In this document: positions 15,035 to 23,077 of the stretch, one piece after another
How the letters are laid out: each line of letters starts with the position of its first letter
How positions within the stretch are numbered: position 1 is the stretch's first letter
DNA from: JBBRCX01 sp038204465
GTDB lineage: Bacteria > Planctomycetota > Phycisphaerae > Tepidisphaerales > Tepidisphaeraceae
Direction: 5' to 3'
NCBI GenBank assembly: GCA_038204465.1
Contig: JBBRCX010000044.1
Coordinates: 1-37,815 of the forward strand
DNA: 37,815 nucleotides
Program-made: the position numbers and the translations under genes
Notes under the pieces: model-generated
Database searches by the model: none
Seen by the model: only the letters and a program-made list of their open reading frames with translations
Told to the model about the DNA's origin: nothing

Positions 15035-16147
15035 GTGCTCGAAGAAACCTACGGCCACACACCGCTCGAGAAGATGTTCGACAAGGCCGACGTCTATGGC
15101 GTCGGCTTCGACAAGCAGCGCGCCGCGCGAAAGCCGCTTCGCCTCGGAATCATCGGCGCCGGCGGCGTCGCCCAGTCCAAGCACATCCCGGCATTGCTTC
15201 GGCTGCGCACGATCTGGGAGCCGGTGACGCTAGCGGCCGTCTCCAGCGTCGACGAGCGCTCCGGTAAGCGGCTCGAGCAAAGCTACAACTGCCGCTGGTA
15301 CGCCGACTATCAGCAGATGCTGCAGCGCGAAAAGCTGGATGGAGTGCTCGTCGCGGGGCCTTCCGAGCTTCACGTCGAGCACGCGATCGCCTGCATCCAG
15401 GCGGGCATTGCGGCGCTGGTGGAGAAACCCCCCTCGCGCAGCTTGTCCGAAGCAGCGCGCCTCTGCCGACTGGCGGAAGAGCGAAACGTGCCGCTGATGA
15501 CCGTCGCCAACAAACGCTACAGCCCTCCCTATCGTGGCGCGAAGCGCTTTGTCAGAGAAGGCCCGCTCAAAGATCCCGCCATGTTCTGCGGCAAGTTCAA
15601 CCTCGGCTACGACTACGTCGCAAACCTGCTGCAGGACGGGACGATCCACCTCCTGGATCTGGCGCGATACTTCATGGGCGACGTCCGCGCCGTCAGCGCC
15701 GTCGGCGTCAACAAGTACGCCCGCAACCCCTCAGCACCTTTCGATAACGCCGTCATCACGCTCGCCTTCGTTTCCGGATCCATCGGGAGTATCTACACCG
15801 CCTCGTCGGCGCTCAGCCTCAAGCCCTGGGAGCGCGTCGAGATCTATGCCAACAAGTGCTGGCTCGCGGTTGAAGACCAATATGAGCTGGCGCTCTTCGA
15901 CAGCGAGGCCGGCCCCGCTAAATCATGGCGGCCGGTCGTCCCCAATACGCTGATCTTCGACGAGGAATTCGGCGGCTACATGGGCCAGCTGGAAAACTTC
16001 CTGCAGGTCATCCGCGGCGAAGAATCGCCGCTCGTCACCGGCTGGGATGGCTATCGCGCGCTGGAACTCTGCACCGCGGCTCAGCAGGCGATCGAATCCC
16101 GGCAGACCATCGCGCTCCCGCTCCCGGAGGCGGCATCCGTCGATTGA
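15035..16147 (+). CDS. Gfo/Idh/MocA family oxidoreductase with N-terminal extension
   Basis: 370 residues from GTG 15035 (GGAG 5 bases upstream). About 34 residues (VLEETYGHTPLEKMFDKADV...) precede the Rossmann motif LGIIGAGGVAQSKHIPAL, where most family members start at once. The active-site Lys is in VEKPPSRSLSEA, and DGTIHLLDLARYFMG provides the usual D/H pair. It should oxidise or reduce a pyranose or inositol-type hydroxyl with NAD(P). It overlaps no neighbour and is tightly packed between the cyclase and the GH36 gene. Confidence 0.9.
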   Translation: MLEETYGHTPLEKMFDKADVYGVGFDKQRAARKPLRLGIIGAGGVAQSKHIPALLRLRTIWEPVTLAAVSSVDERSGKRLEQSYNCRWYADYQQMLQREKLDGVLVAGPSELHVEHAIACIQAGIAALVEKPPSRSLSEAARLCRLAEERNVPLMTVANKRYSPPYRGAKRFVREGPLKDPAMFCGKFNLGYDYVANLLQDGTIHLLDLARYFMGDVRAVSAVGVNKYARNPSAPFDNAVITLAFVSGSIGSIYTASSALSLKPWERVEIYANKCWLAVEDQYELALFDSEAGPAKSWRPVVPNTLIFDEEFGGYMGQLENFLQVIRGEESPLVTGWDGYRALELCTAAQQAIESRQTIALPLPEAASVD

Positions 16148-16181
16148 TCGCGATAAGCAACTTTTGAACTTGAAAGAGCCC

Positions 16182-18359
16182 ATGTCAGATACGACCGCAA
16201 TCCGCATCTCGACCAGCGACCCATCGTTTGGACCGGTGAAGACCCCTGACTTCCCGTGGGTCCGTTTCGACACCGGCCTGACCATTCACGATGAAGTCCT
16301 CATCGAAGGCCAGTACCTCGGCGGCCCCTGGTCGGCGATGGGGAGGCCCTCTAGCCGCCAGCGGCTCTGGGAATCTCTCTCCGGCAAGCCCGCGTCGATC
16401 TATCCGCAACGGCAGCTGCAGCACGCATTCCAGCTCAACATTGACGGCCAACTGCTCGTCGATCATTGGGAGTGGATGGAGGGATCCGAGGTGCCCTGCA
16501 AGATCGGAGGCTGCCGCGAGTCTCTGGTGAAGCTCCGGCACACCCTACGGCCGGTGGAAGTGGAGGTCCACACGCTGCTCGACGGCACGCCATTCATGCA
16601 GCGCTGGCTGACCATCCGCAACACGGGCGATCGCCCCGCCGCCGTCGCGCAGGCCGACCCTTGGTCGGGGCTACTCTTCTTTCGCGTCGAGGACTACAAC
16701 CACCCGATCAACGTCGAGCCGGTCTTCGAGGTCGGGCGCTTCCGCACGCCCGACTGGGGCCAGGAGGGCGAGTTCGCCTTCGAGCCGGTGCCGCAGGGGG
16801 GCCTCGTCATCGAGAGCCGCTTCGGCTCCAGCGGCCACCGCCCGCCCTTCTTCATGGTCCGCAGTTCGATCACCGGCGAAACCTTCGCCGGCTCGCTCGC
16901 CTACCCCGCCAACTGGCGGCTCGAGCTTCTGCACGATGACAACCTCAAGAAGATCGGGAACCGGACCGTCACCCTCGACTTCCGTTTTGGCCCCGCCGGC
17001 CCCGCGCCGCTCTACGTTATGTCTCCGGGCGAATCGATCACCACGCCGCGCGTTCACCTCGGCCAATCCTTCGGCGACCTTGACACCCTCATCCAGCGCT
17101 GGCATGCGCATCTGCGGGCATCGGTCATCCCAAAGCAACCGGAGGGCCGGCGCCACTGGGTGGAATGCAACCACACCGGCTACACCGGCAACGCCCAGAT
17201 GAACGAGGAAGGCTTCCTCGCCGAAGTCGAAACCGCGGCCGCCGTCGGGTGCGAGATGTTCCTCGTCGACGCCGGCTGGTTCGGCGACGCCTCCGGCAAT
17301 TGGTCCGTCCTCATGGGCGACTGGAGCGAGAGCGCCCTGCTCCCGCGAGGCCTGCAGCCGGTCTACGACCACGCCCGAAAGCTCGGCATGGCTTGCGGCC
17401 TCTGGATGGCGATCGAGAACGTCGGCACGAGCAGCAAAGCCGCGAAGGAGCATCCCGACTGGCTCATGAAACGCCGCGGACAGACCATGCACATGCTGGA
17501 TCTGTCCCGCCCCGACGTAGCGCAGCACGTCGAAGACACGATCGCTCGATTCGTCGAGAAGTTTCGCCTCGACGTCTATCGCATCGACGGCGGCACCAAC
17601 AGTTTCGGCGACGGCCCGGAATCGATCCGCGATGGCTTCGTCGAGTCCGGCTACTGGCGCTACTACGATAACCTTGCGCGGGTCGTCGAAAACCTGCAGC
17701 GGCGCTTCCCCAAGCTCATCCTGCAGAACTGCTCCGGCGGCGGCGGACGCAGTGACCTGGCAATGCTCAGCCGGTTCCATTACACCCAACTCTCCGACAA
17801 CTGGTCGCCCGGGCCGGCCATCAAGATCCACAACGGCATCAGCATGTATCTCGCCCCCGAGCAATGCATGACGCTGCTCGGGGCCATCTCCGCGGGCGTT
17901 TCGGATCTCGACTTCCTCCTTCGCATCGGATTGTTCGGCCACTTCTGCATGAGCGGCGCGTTCCCCTCGATGGACCTCAGAAACCAGCAGGGCCTTTCGC
18001 GCTGGGGGCATCACACAGACCTCTACAAGCGCTTCGTCCGCCCGATGCTCGATACCTGCCGCGTCTTCCACCACACGCCGTTCCTGCGGCACTACGAGCC
18101 GGGGGATTGGGCCGTCCTGGAACACGCCTCGGCGGATGGCAGCCGGGCCTACGCCGGGATCTGGCGCCTCACCGCACCGGGCGCGGGGTCCTGCCAATTC
18201 ATCCCGAGGGGCCTCGCCCGCGATCGCCACTATCGCGTCACCTTCGAGAACAGCGGCACGGCAGTCGAGCTGTCCGGCCACGAGCTGTCGAATTGCGGGA
18301 TTCACCTCACCGGCCTCGCCCCCATGACCTCGGAATTGCTCCTCTTTGAAGCGGTCTGA
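16182..18359 (+). CDS. GH36 family alpha-galactosidase
   Basis: 725 residues, start at ATG 16182. A beta-sandwich N-terminal domain is followed by the catalytic barrel. Nucleophile Asp: FRLDVYRIDGGTN. CSGGGGRSDLAML and then QLSDNWSPGPA, with Asp as acid/base, match the GH36/clan D layout. MFLVDAGWFGDASGNW and GLWMAIENVG also fit alpha-galactosidases. It releases alpha-linked galactose or a related sugar from oligosaccharides. The N-terminus (MSDTTAIRISTSDPSFG) has no signal peptide, so it is predicted to be cytoplasmic. It is the last gene of the tight operon; a 117-base gap follows. Confidence 0.9.
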   Translation: MSDTTAIRISTSDPSFGPVKTPDFPWVRFDTGLTIHDEVLIEGQYLGGPWSAMGRPSSRQRLWESLSGKPASIYPQRQLQHAFQLNIDGQLLVDHWEWMEGSEVPCKIGGCRESLVKLRHTLRPVEVEVHTLLDGTPFMQRWLTIRNTGDRPAAVAQADPWSGLLFFRVEDYNHPINVEPVFEVGRFRTPDWGQEGEFAFEPVPQGGLVIESRFGSSGHRPPFFMVRSSITGETFAGSLAYPANWRLELLHDDNLKKIGNRTVTLDFRFGPAGPAPLYVMSPGESITTPRVHLGQSFGDLDTLIQRWHAHLRASVIPKQPEGRRHWVECNHTGYTGNAQMNEEGFLAEVETAAAVGCEMFLVDAGWFGDASGNWSVLMGDWSESALLPRGLQPVYDHARKLGMACGLWMAIENVGTSSKAAKEHPDWLMKRRGQTMHMLDLSRPDVAQHVEDTIARFVEKFRLDVYRIDGGTNSFGDGPESIRDGFVESGYWRYYDNLARVVENLQRRFPKLILQNCSGGGGRSDLAMLSRFHYTQLSDNWSPGPAIKIHNGISMYLAPEQCMTLLGAISAGVSDLDFLLRIGLFGHFCMSGAFPSMDLRNQQGLSRWGHHTDLYKRFVRPMLDTCRVFHHTPFLRHYEPGDWAVLEHASADGSRAYAGIWRLTAPGAGSCQFIPRGLARDRHYRVTFENSGTAVELSGHELSNCGIHLTGLAPMTSELLLFEAV

Positions 18360-18370
18360 GTAGCGCGTCC

Positions 18371-18413
18371 TTGACGGAATTGCGCGCTCCCCTAGACTCG
18401 CGTCGCACGCGAG
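18371..18413 (+). promoter_or_regulatory. Possible promoter plus 7-3-7 palindrome before 18477 gene
   Basis: TTGACG (18371-18376), 16-base spacer, TAGACT (18393-18398), then the perfect inverted repeat CTCGCGT-CGC-ACGCGAG (18397-18413) over the expected transcription start. It could be an operator or a short hairpin ending the GH36 transcript. There is no T-run, so operator or 5' leader hairpin is somewhat likelier. Confidence 0.4.
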
Positions 18414-18476
18414 GGCGTCGAATTCCCAGCACGCGGACAACCGCAATCTCCTCACTCACCGCCACGAGCACTACCC

Positions 18477-19349
18477 ATGAAAAAGAAGATCGGCTTCATC
18501 GACTACTGCATTCACGAATGGCACGCCGAGCAATACCCCGCCATGATTCGTGCCAGCTCCTATGCCGGCCGCATGGACGTTGCCCTTGCATGGGAGCAGA
18601 CCCATCTCCCCGGCAGGATGACGCTCGACGATTACTGCGCGAAGTACGGCGTCGCCAGGGCCTCCAGCATGGAGCAGGTGATCGATGAGTGCGACTACCT
18701 GATCGTGCTCTCTCCCGACAATGGAGAGAAGCACGAAGAGCTTTGCCAGTTGCCGCTGAAGAGCGGCAAGCCCGTCTATGTCGACAAGCCGATCGCGCCG
18801 GAAAAGGCCGCCGCAAAGCGGATCTTCGCGCTGGCCGAGAAGCACAAGACGCCGATGTTTTCCGCCTCGTCCCTGCGCTTCGGCTCAGGGCTGCGCAAGT
18901 TCATGGACAGCGCCCCCGCTGGCCGCCGCATTCACACCGCGACGAGCATCGGCAGCGTGCCCTATCACATCTACGCGATTCACCAGTACGAAATGCTGGT
19001 CGAGGCCCTCGGCGCCGGCGCCCGCCGGATCATGCAGCTTGGCACCGTCGAGCGCCCCTCGATGCTGATCGACTACCCCGACGGCCGCCGCGGCCTCATG
19101 CAGCAGATCTTCGGCCATCCCTTCCAGATGTCGCTGGGTTTTACCCAGGATGGTCAGGAGCAAAGCACCGCGATCAACTCGATGGACCCGATGAGCGACT
19201 TCTTCCCCAACTTCATCGAAGCCACGCTGCGCTTCTTCGAGACCCAGCAACCACCCGCCCCCAAAGATCAGACCCTCGAGATCGCCGGACTGATCGAAGC
19301 CGGAGGCAAGGCGCTCGAGAAACCCTACGAATGGATCCCCCTCCCCTGA
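18477..19349 (+). CDS. Atypical Gfo/Idh/MocA-type oxidoreductase
   Basis: 290 residues, shorter than the usual 330-380. The overall pattern is Gfo/Idh: YLIVLSPDNGEKHEELCQLPLKSGKPVYVDKPIA (DKP in place of EKP) and SASSLRFGSGLRKFM. But the start reads IGFIDYCIHEWHAEQYP and lacks the GxGxxG dinucleotide motif. HQYEMLVEALG gives a His near the usual active site. It may be a cofactor-poor or non-redox paralogue, or use an altered NAD site. It follows a possible promoter of its own and converges on the minus-strand operon. Confidence 0.78.
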   Translation: MKKKIGFIDYCIHEWHAEQYPAMIRASSYAGRMDVALAWEQTHLPGRMTLDDYCAKYGVARASSMEQVIDECDYLIVLSPDNGEKHEELCQLPLKSGKPVYVDKPIAPEKAAAKRIFALAEKHKTPMFSASSLRFGSGLRKFMDSAPAGRRIHTATSIGSVPYHIYAIHQYEMLVEALGAGARRIMQLGTVERPSMLIDYPDGRRGLMQQIFGHPFQMSLGFTQDGQEQSTAINSMDPMSDFFPNFIEATLRFFETQQPPAPKDQTLEIAGLIEAGGKALEKPYEWIPLP

Positions 19350-19356
19350 CCGTGCG

Positions 19357-19378
19357 CTCGGGCCTTGAGCCACCCGAG
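19357..19378. terminator. Inverted repeat between convergent operons, possible weak terminator
   Basis: CTCGGG (19357-19362) pairs with CCCGAG (19373-19378) across a 10-base loop, in the 49-base gap where the two large transcription units meet. There is no T-run on either side, so this is a tentative bidirectional terminator. Confidence 0.3.
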
Positions 19379-19398
19379 ACGTAGCGGCGATTGGGGCC

Positions 19399-20475
19399 TT
19401 ACGCCCGCACCCGCGGCTTCCATTCCCACGCCTGCTCCGCCGGATGACTCCCTTCATTCGCGGCAATCTTGCTCCGCAGGTCCGGCGTCTTGTCCTTGAG
19501 CTGGCTCGGCTCGAAATCGATCCGCCGGTTCTCCGCCGCCGATTGGATCATCGCCGCGATAATGCGGAACACCCGGATCGCGGTCTCCAGCCGGTTAGGG
19601 TGCGGCTTGCTTTCGTCCTTCAACCAGGTAGCGACCGCCTCGGTAAACGCCGCCTGCCCGATCGGGTCGTCCTTCATGAAGTCTGTCTCAAAGCGCTTCT
19701 CCTGCGCCATCCCCTCCAACTGATAGCCCCAGCCGCCGCGCTCGGTCCACCAGATGTGCCCCTTCTCTCCCGAAATGTCGAACTCCGTCGCCATGAAGTA
19801 CGAATCCTCGCCGATGATTCCCGCGCCGTTCTTCGACGCTTCGTAGAGCACCTGCAGCCGGTCTGGGTAGGTGATGCTCGTCAGAAAGTTGGCCGGGCCC
19901 GGATGCGAGCAGTGATACTCCTCTTCCCCATAAGCCGCCGACCACACCGCCACCGGCTCCGCGTCGTGCAGCAGCATCTGCACCATGTCCAGGTAATGCG
20001 AGCCGGTGCACATGACCGCCGACGTCGCCTGGCAGCGCACGAAGCGGAGGCGCCCCGCCTGCTTTGCCACCTCGCACACCTGCCGCCAGCTCGGGAAAAA
20101 TCGCCGCTGCGTGTTGATGATGACCTTTAGCCCGCTGTCGGCGGCGATCTTCTCGATCGCCTCGGCGTCCGACAGCGAGGTTGCCATCGGCTTCTCGACG
20201 ATCATCGCCTTCACCCCCGCCTCGGCGCAGGCCCGCACCGACTCCACGCGCACATTCGGATTCGTGATCAGGTGAACGATGTCCGGCTTCTGCTCCGCGA
20301 GCATCTTGCGGTAGTCGGAATAGATGTGCTCCACGCCATAGTCGGCGCCGAACTTTTTCGCCCGCTCGCTGTCGATGTCGGCCGCCGCCACCAGCTTGAT
20401 GGAGCGGACGCCTTGGTAAGCCGCCGCATGGCTGATCGCCCGTCCGCCGGTGGCAATAAAAGCGCTGCGATACAT
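19399..20475 (-). CDS. Gfo/Idh/MocA family oxidoreductase
   Basis: 358 residues. Rossmann start FIATGGRAISHAAAYQG, AAADIDSERAKKFG (acidic residue, NAD preference), active-site VEKPMATSLSDAEAI near 93-107, and CTGSHYLDMVQMLL with the conserved His. It is likely an NAD(P)-dependent sugar or cyclitol dehydrogenase. AAGGAG lies 7 bases before the ATG. It is separated from the shell-protein gene by 181 bases that hold no other gene, so it may also have its own promoter. It is the last gene of the minus-strand unit. Confidence 0.92.
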   Translation of the reverse strand: MYRSAFIATGGRAISHAAAYQGVRSIKLVAAADIDSERAKKFGADYGVEHIYSDYRKMLAEQKPDIVHLITNPNVRVESVRACAEAGVKAMIVEKPMATSLSDAEAIEKIAADSGLKVIINTQRRFFPSWRQVCEVAKQAGRLRFVRCQATSAVMCTGSHYLDMVQMLLHDAEPVAVWSAAYGEEEYHCSHPGPANFLTSITYPDRLQVLYEASKNGAGIIGEDSYFMATEFDISGEKGHIWWTERGGWGYQLEGMAQEKRFETDFMKDDPIGQAAFTEAVATWLKDESKPHPNRLETAIRVFRIIAAMIQSAAENRRIDFEPSQLKDKTPDLRSKIAANEGSHPAEQAWEWKPRVRA

Positions 20476-20656
20476 TCAGGAGCTCCTTGTTCAGATCGGA
20501 AATGTAAGCGGAGGGTGTATTCCAGGACCGGGAATGCCTCAGATGACCATCACCCGCGAGGCGCGCCGGAAAGTCGGGAGGATTGTACGGTCGACCGGAC
20601 GATCTCGCGCTGCCCTTGCGCCGCGAGCTGTACGAAAGCGCGCCGACGCGAATCTC

Positions 20657-21295
20657 CTACCCCTTGGGCAGCAGGCTCAGCACTGCCTCGCTGGGCCGGG
20701 CGATGACGTGCGCAGCGATCAGCTTCCCCAATCCTTCCACCTTCGCCCCGCCCGCTGCGACGGCCGCCTTCACCGCCGCCACATCCCCCTTGATGATCAC
20801 CGTGACATACCCCCCGCCGAGCTTCTCCCGGCCGATGACTTCGACATTGGCGGCCTTTGCCGCCGTGTCGATCGCTTCCATGACCGCCGTCAGGCCCTGT
20901 GTTTCGATGAGCCCCAGTGCGAAGGATTTGTTCACAGTATTCTCCGTAGAACCCGGCGAAAGTGCCGCCCGCCGCATACCCGGGATAAAGACCACATCCG
21001 CTTCGAGCAGCGGATTGAACTCACGCTTGGCCTCGATGGCCGGCCACGCTGCCGCGTCCGGCGCGTCGATCACGTGTCCGATGCACGCCGCGTGCATCTG
21101 CCGCGCGATCCCCTCGGCCGCCGCGATCGACGCGCGGACCGCCGCCGAGTCGCCGGTGAACTTGATCTGCGCCCCAAGCTGATCGTTCAGCTCAACCTGC
21201 AGCAGGCGAACCGTCGCAGCCTTGTCCAGCGCATCCAGCGCAACGATTGTCGCGCAGAGCCCCGCGATCTCAACCAGCCCCAAAGCTTCCGACAA
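20657..21295 (-). CDS. Tandem-domain bacterial microcompartment shell protein
   Basis: 212 residues made of two BMC domains in normal, non-permuted order. Domain 1 is about residues 3-85 (EALGLVEIAGLCATIVALDALDKAA). Domain 2 is about 123-212 (FALGLIETQGLTAVMEAID, then KAANVEVIGREKLGGGYVTV and AAVKAAVAAGG, ending ARPSEAVLSLLPKG) and is very like PduA/CcmK hexamer proteins, with Gly-Gly at the pore loop. The ~35-residue linker includes PLLEADVVFIPGMRRAALS. Three tandem copies would form a pseudohexamer facet. The start is TTG with GGAG 5 bases upstream, as no in-frame ATG fits. It lies 24 bases after the isomerase gene, in the same operon. No pentamer (EutN/CcmL) or other shell gene is in the window. 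Confidence 0.92.
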   Translation of the reverse strand: MSEALGLVEIAGLCATIVALDALDKAATVRLLQVELNDQLGAQIKFTGDSAAVRASIAAAEGIARQMHAACIGHVIDAPDAAAWPAIEAKREFNPLLEADVVFIPGMRRAALSPGSTENTVNKSFALGLIETQGLTAVMEAIDTAAKAANVEVIGREKLGGGYVTVIIKGDVAAVKAAVAAGGAKVEGLGKLIAAHVIARPSEAVLSLLPKG

Positions 21296-21319
21296 CGCAT
21301 CTCCAAACCCGAGCGCACG

Positions 21320-22156
21320 TCACGTCCGCTTTCGAAGAAAATCCCGGTACTGGATCGTCTCCGAGACGTTATCCACTTCGTTGCAGTGTTCCCAGTCGAT
21401 CCACACGTATTCGATGCCGAGGTAGCCCCGGTACCCGCTGCCGCGCATCGCCCTGAGCACGCGTTCGTAATCGATCGTGTTCTCGCGGAATGACGCCTGG
21501 AGCCGGCCCTTGCGCCCGCCGCGGACGTGAAAGTGCGTCGCGTACTTCACCAGAGGCTCGATCGCCGAGTCAGGCAGCCCGATCCGCGTGAAGTGCGTGT
21601 AATCCAGCGTCAGCGTCAACCCCGGCACCCCCTTCACCATCGTCTCCGCTTCCTTCGGGCTCGACGCGATCGAGCCAATGTGCGCCTCGACGGCAAACGT
21701 GATTTCCTGCTGCTTCGCCTGCTCCACTCGCCAGGCCATTTCATCCTGCGCGCGCTTCAGCGAGTCCTGCTTCGATTCAGTCTCGAAGTGGACGCCCGGC
21801 AGCGTCGTCACGTGCTTCGCGCCCAGCCGTTTCGCATATTCCACGGTCTTGAGAAACCACTCGCGCGCCTTGCGCCGCTGCGGCGCCTCCGCGTGATTGA
21901 TCGCGTAACTCACAAACTCCGGCGCCGTCTGCAGAAAAACGTCGGCCGCCTTCAGCCCGCGGTCGTCCAGCTTCTTCCGCAGCGCGTTGGCCGACTTCGA
22001 CAGGTTCTTGAACTCCCGCGACGGCCACAAATGGCTGCGCCCTTCGAAGAGCCCCAAGTCCACGCCGTCGAAGTCCATCGACGCGATCAGATCCAGCGCC
22101 TGATCGTGCCCCAGCAGCGGGAAAGTGAAATCGGCGCACGCAAGCTTCATCTTCAT
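21320..22156 (-). CDS. Sugar phosphate isomerase/epimerase (TIM barrel, xylose-isomerase-like)
   Basis: 278 residues. AP-endonuclease-2/xylose isomerase-like barrel: MKLACADFTFPLLGHDQALDLIASMDFDGVDLGLFEGRSHL, metal-site Glu in ITFAVEAHIGSI, LTLTLDYTHF (Asp and His), FHVRGGRKGR, and GYLGIEYVW (Glu). Members isomerise or epimerise ketoses, dehydrate inosose or cleave keto-sugars. The start at 22156 overlaps the upstream SDR stop (ATGA), with GGAG 5 bases upstream, which supports translational coupling. It directly precedes the BMC shell gene, so its product may be handled by whatever that shell is part of. Confidence 0.87.
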   Translation of the reverse strand: MKMKLACADFTFPLLGHDQALDLIASMDFDGVDLGLFEGRSHLWPSREFKNLSKSANALRKKLDDRGLKAADVFLQTAPEFVSYAINHAEAPQRRKAREWFLKTVEYAKRLGAKHVTTLPGVHFETESKQDSLKRAQDEMAWRVEQAKQQEITFAVEAHIGSIASSPKEAETMVKGVPGLTLTLDYTHFTRIGLPDSAIEPLVKYATHFHVRGGRKGRLQASFRENTIDYERVLRAMRGSGYRGYLGIEYVWIDWEHCNEVDNVSETIQYRDFLRKRT

Positions 22157-22962
22157 TCTCGCTCCATGAACTTCGTCTTCCCCTTGGTCTCCCACTCCGC
22201 GGTGGCGGTGTAGCCGCAGTCGATCACCAGCGTCGTCGCGGTGACGCCCGCCGAGTCTTCGCAGGAAAAGTAGAGGACCGACTTGGCGATGTCATTCGGC
22301 GTTAGCCCGACACCCATCGGCACACGCCGCAGGCGCTGCGTCAGCGCCGCATCCGGATCAGGGGCTTTGTTCAAGTGCTCGCGCAGCATCGGCGTATCGG
22401 TGATGCCGGGGCAGACGCAATTGCAGCGAACCCCGTCCGCCGCGTAATCCAGCGCGATCGAGCGGCTCAGCTGCAGCACGGCCCCCTTCGAGGTGGTGTA
22501 CACCGGCGTTCCCGACTGCCCGATGAAGCTCCCGATCGACCCGATGTTGACGACGTAGCTCCGCTGATTCTTGCGCAGGTGCGGGATCGCGTGTTTCACC
22601 GAGAAGAAGATCGACTTCACGTTGATGTTCATCACGCGGTCCCACTCCTGCTCCGTCACCTCGTGGAGCAGGCCGAGTTGGATCACCCCCGCGCAGTTCA
22701 CCACGATCTGCAGGCCGCCGAATTCCTTCACCGTGCGCTCGACCGACGCGCGCACATGATCTTCCTGCGTCACGTCACACTCGACAAACACCGCGCGCCC
22801 GCTGTGGCGGCGAATGTCATCCGCGATGGTTTTCCCCTTCGCAGCCTGCACGTCGATCATGCCGACCGCCGCGCCCTCCTGCGCGAAGAGCCGCGCGACG
22901 CCCTCGCCCATCCCTGACGCTGCGCCGCCAATCCACGCCACCTGATTTCGCAGTCGGTTCAT
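22153..22962 (-). CDS. SDR family oxidoreductase
   Basis: 269 residues from ATG 22962. WIGGAASGMGEGVARLF (a TGxxxGMG variant), MIDVQ acidic residue suggesting NAD, VNCAG, catalytic Ser in VNIGSIGSFIG, and YTTSKGAV. The tail VIDCGYTATAEWETKGKTKFMERE is longer than usual. It is a probable sugar or polyol dehydrogenase. Upstream of the start lies a 99-bp inverted-repeat element (22977-23075). The open frame continues through that repeat, but this is chance, since the Rossmann motif begins 13 residues after the chosen ATG. Confidence 0.87.
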   Translation of the reverse strand: MNRLRNQVAWIGGAASGMGEGVARLFAQEGAAVGMIDVQAAKGKTIADDIRRHSGRAVFVECDVTQEDHVRASVERTVKEFGGLQIVVNCAGVIQLGLLHEVTEQEWDRVMNINVKSIFFSVKHAIPHLRKNQRSYVVNIGSIGSFIGQSGTPVYTTSKGAVLQLSRSIALDYAADGVRCNCVCPGITDTPMLREHLNKAPDPDAALTQRLRRVPMGVGLTPNDIAKSVLYFSCEDSAGVTATTLVIDCGYTATAEWETKGKTKFMERE

Positions 22963-22976
22963 CGTCACGCCTGCCG

Positions 22977-23075
22977 GTAGCACGGGCGTCCCGCGCGTGC
23001 GAGCGATCCAGGATTGCGAAGAGTCAAGATCGCTAGTTCCTTGCGCAACCGGCACGGGCGAGACGCCCGTGTTAC
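22977..23075. repeat. 99-bp REP-like element with 14-bp terminal inverted repeats
   Basis: It begins GTAGCACGGGCGTC (22977-22990) and ends GACGCCCGTGTTAC (23062-23075), inverted at 13/14 positions. Each end is itself an imperfect palindrome and could form a hairpin. It fills the gap between the hydroxyacid dehydrogenase and SDR genes of the minus-strand operon. The same ends occur at 28604-28703 around a different centre, and one half occurs at 33143-33166. Confidence 0.85.
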
Positions 23076-23077
23076 GA

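Noticed and set aside
16671..18455. 594-codon minus-strand frame opposite the GH36 gene
   Set aside because: The plus strand encodes a full GH36 enzyme with catalytic motifs; the antisense product is low-complexity and unrecognisable.
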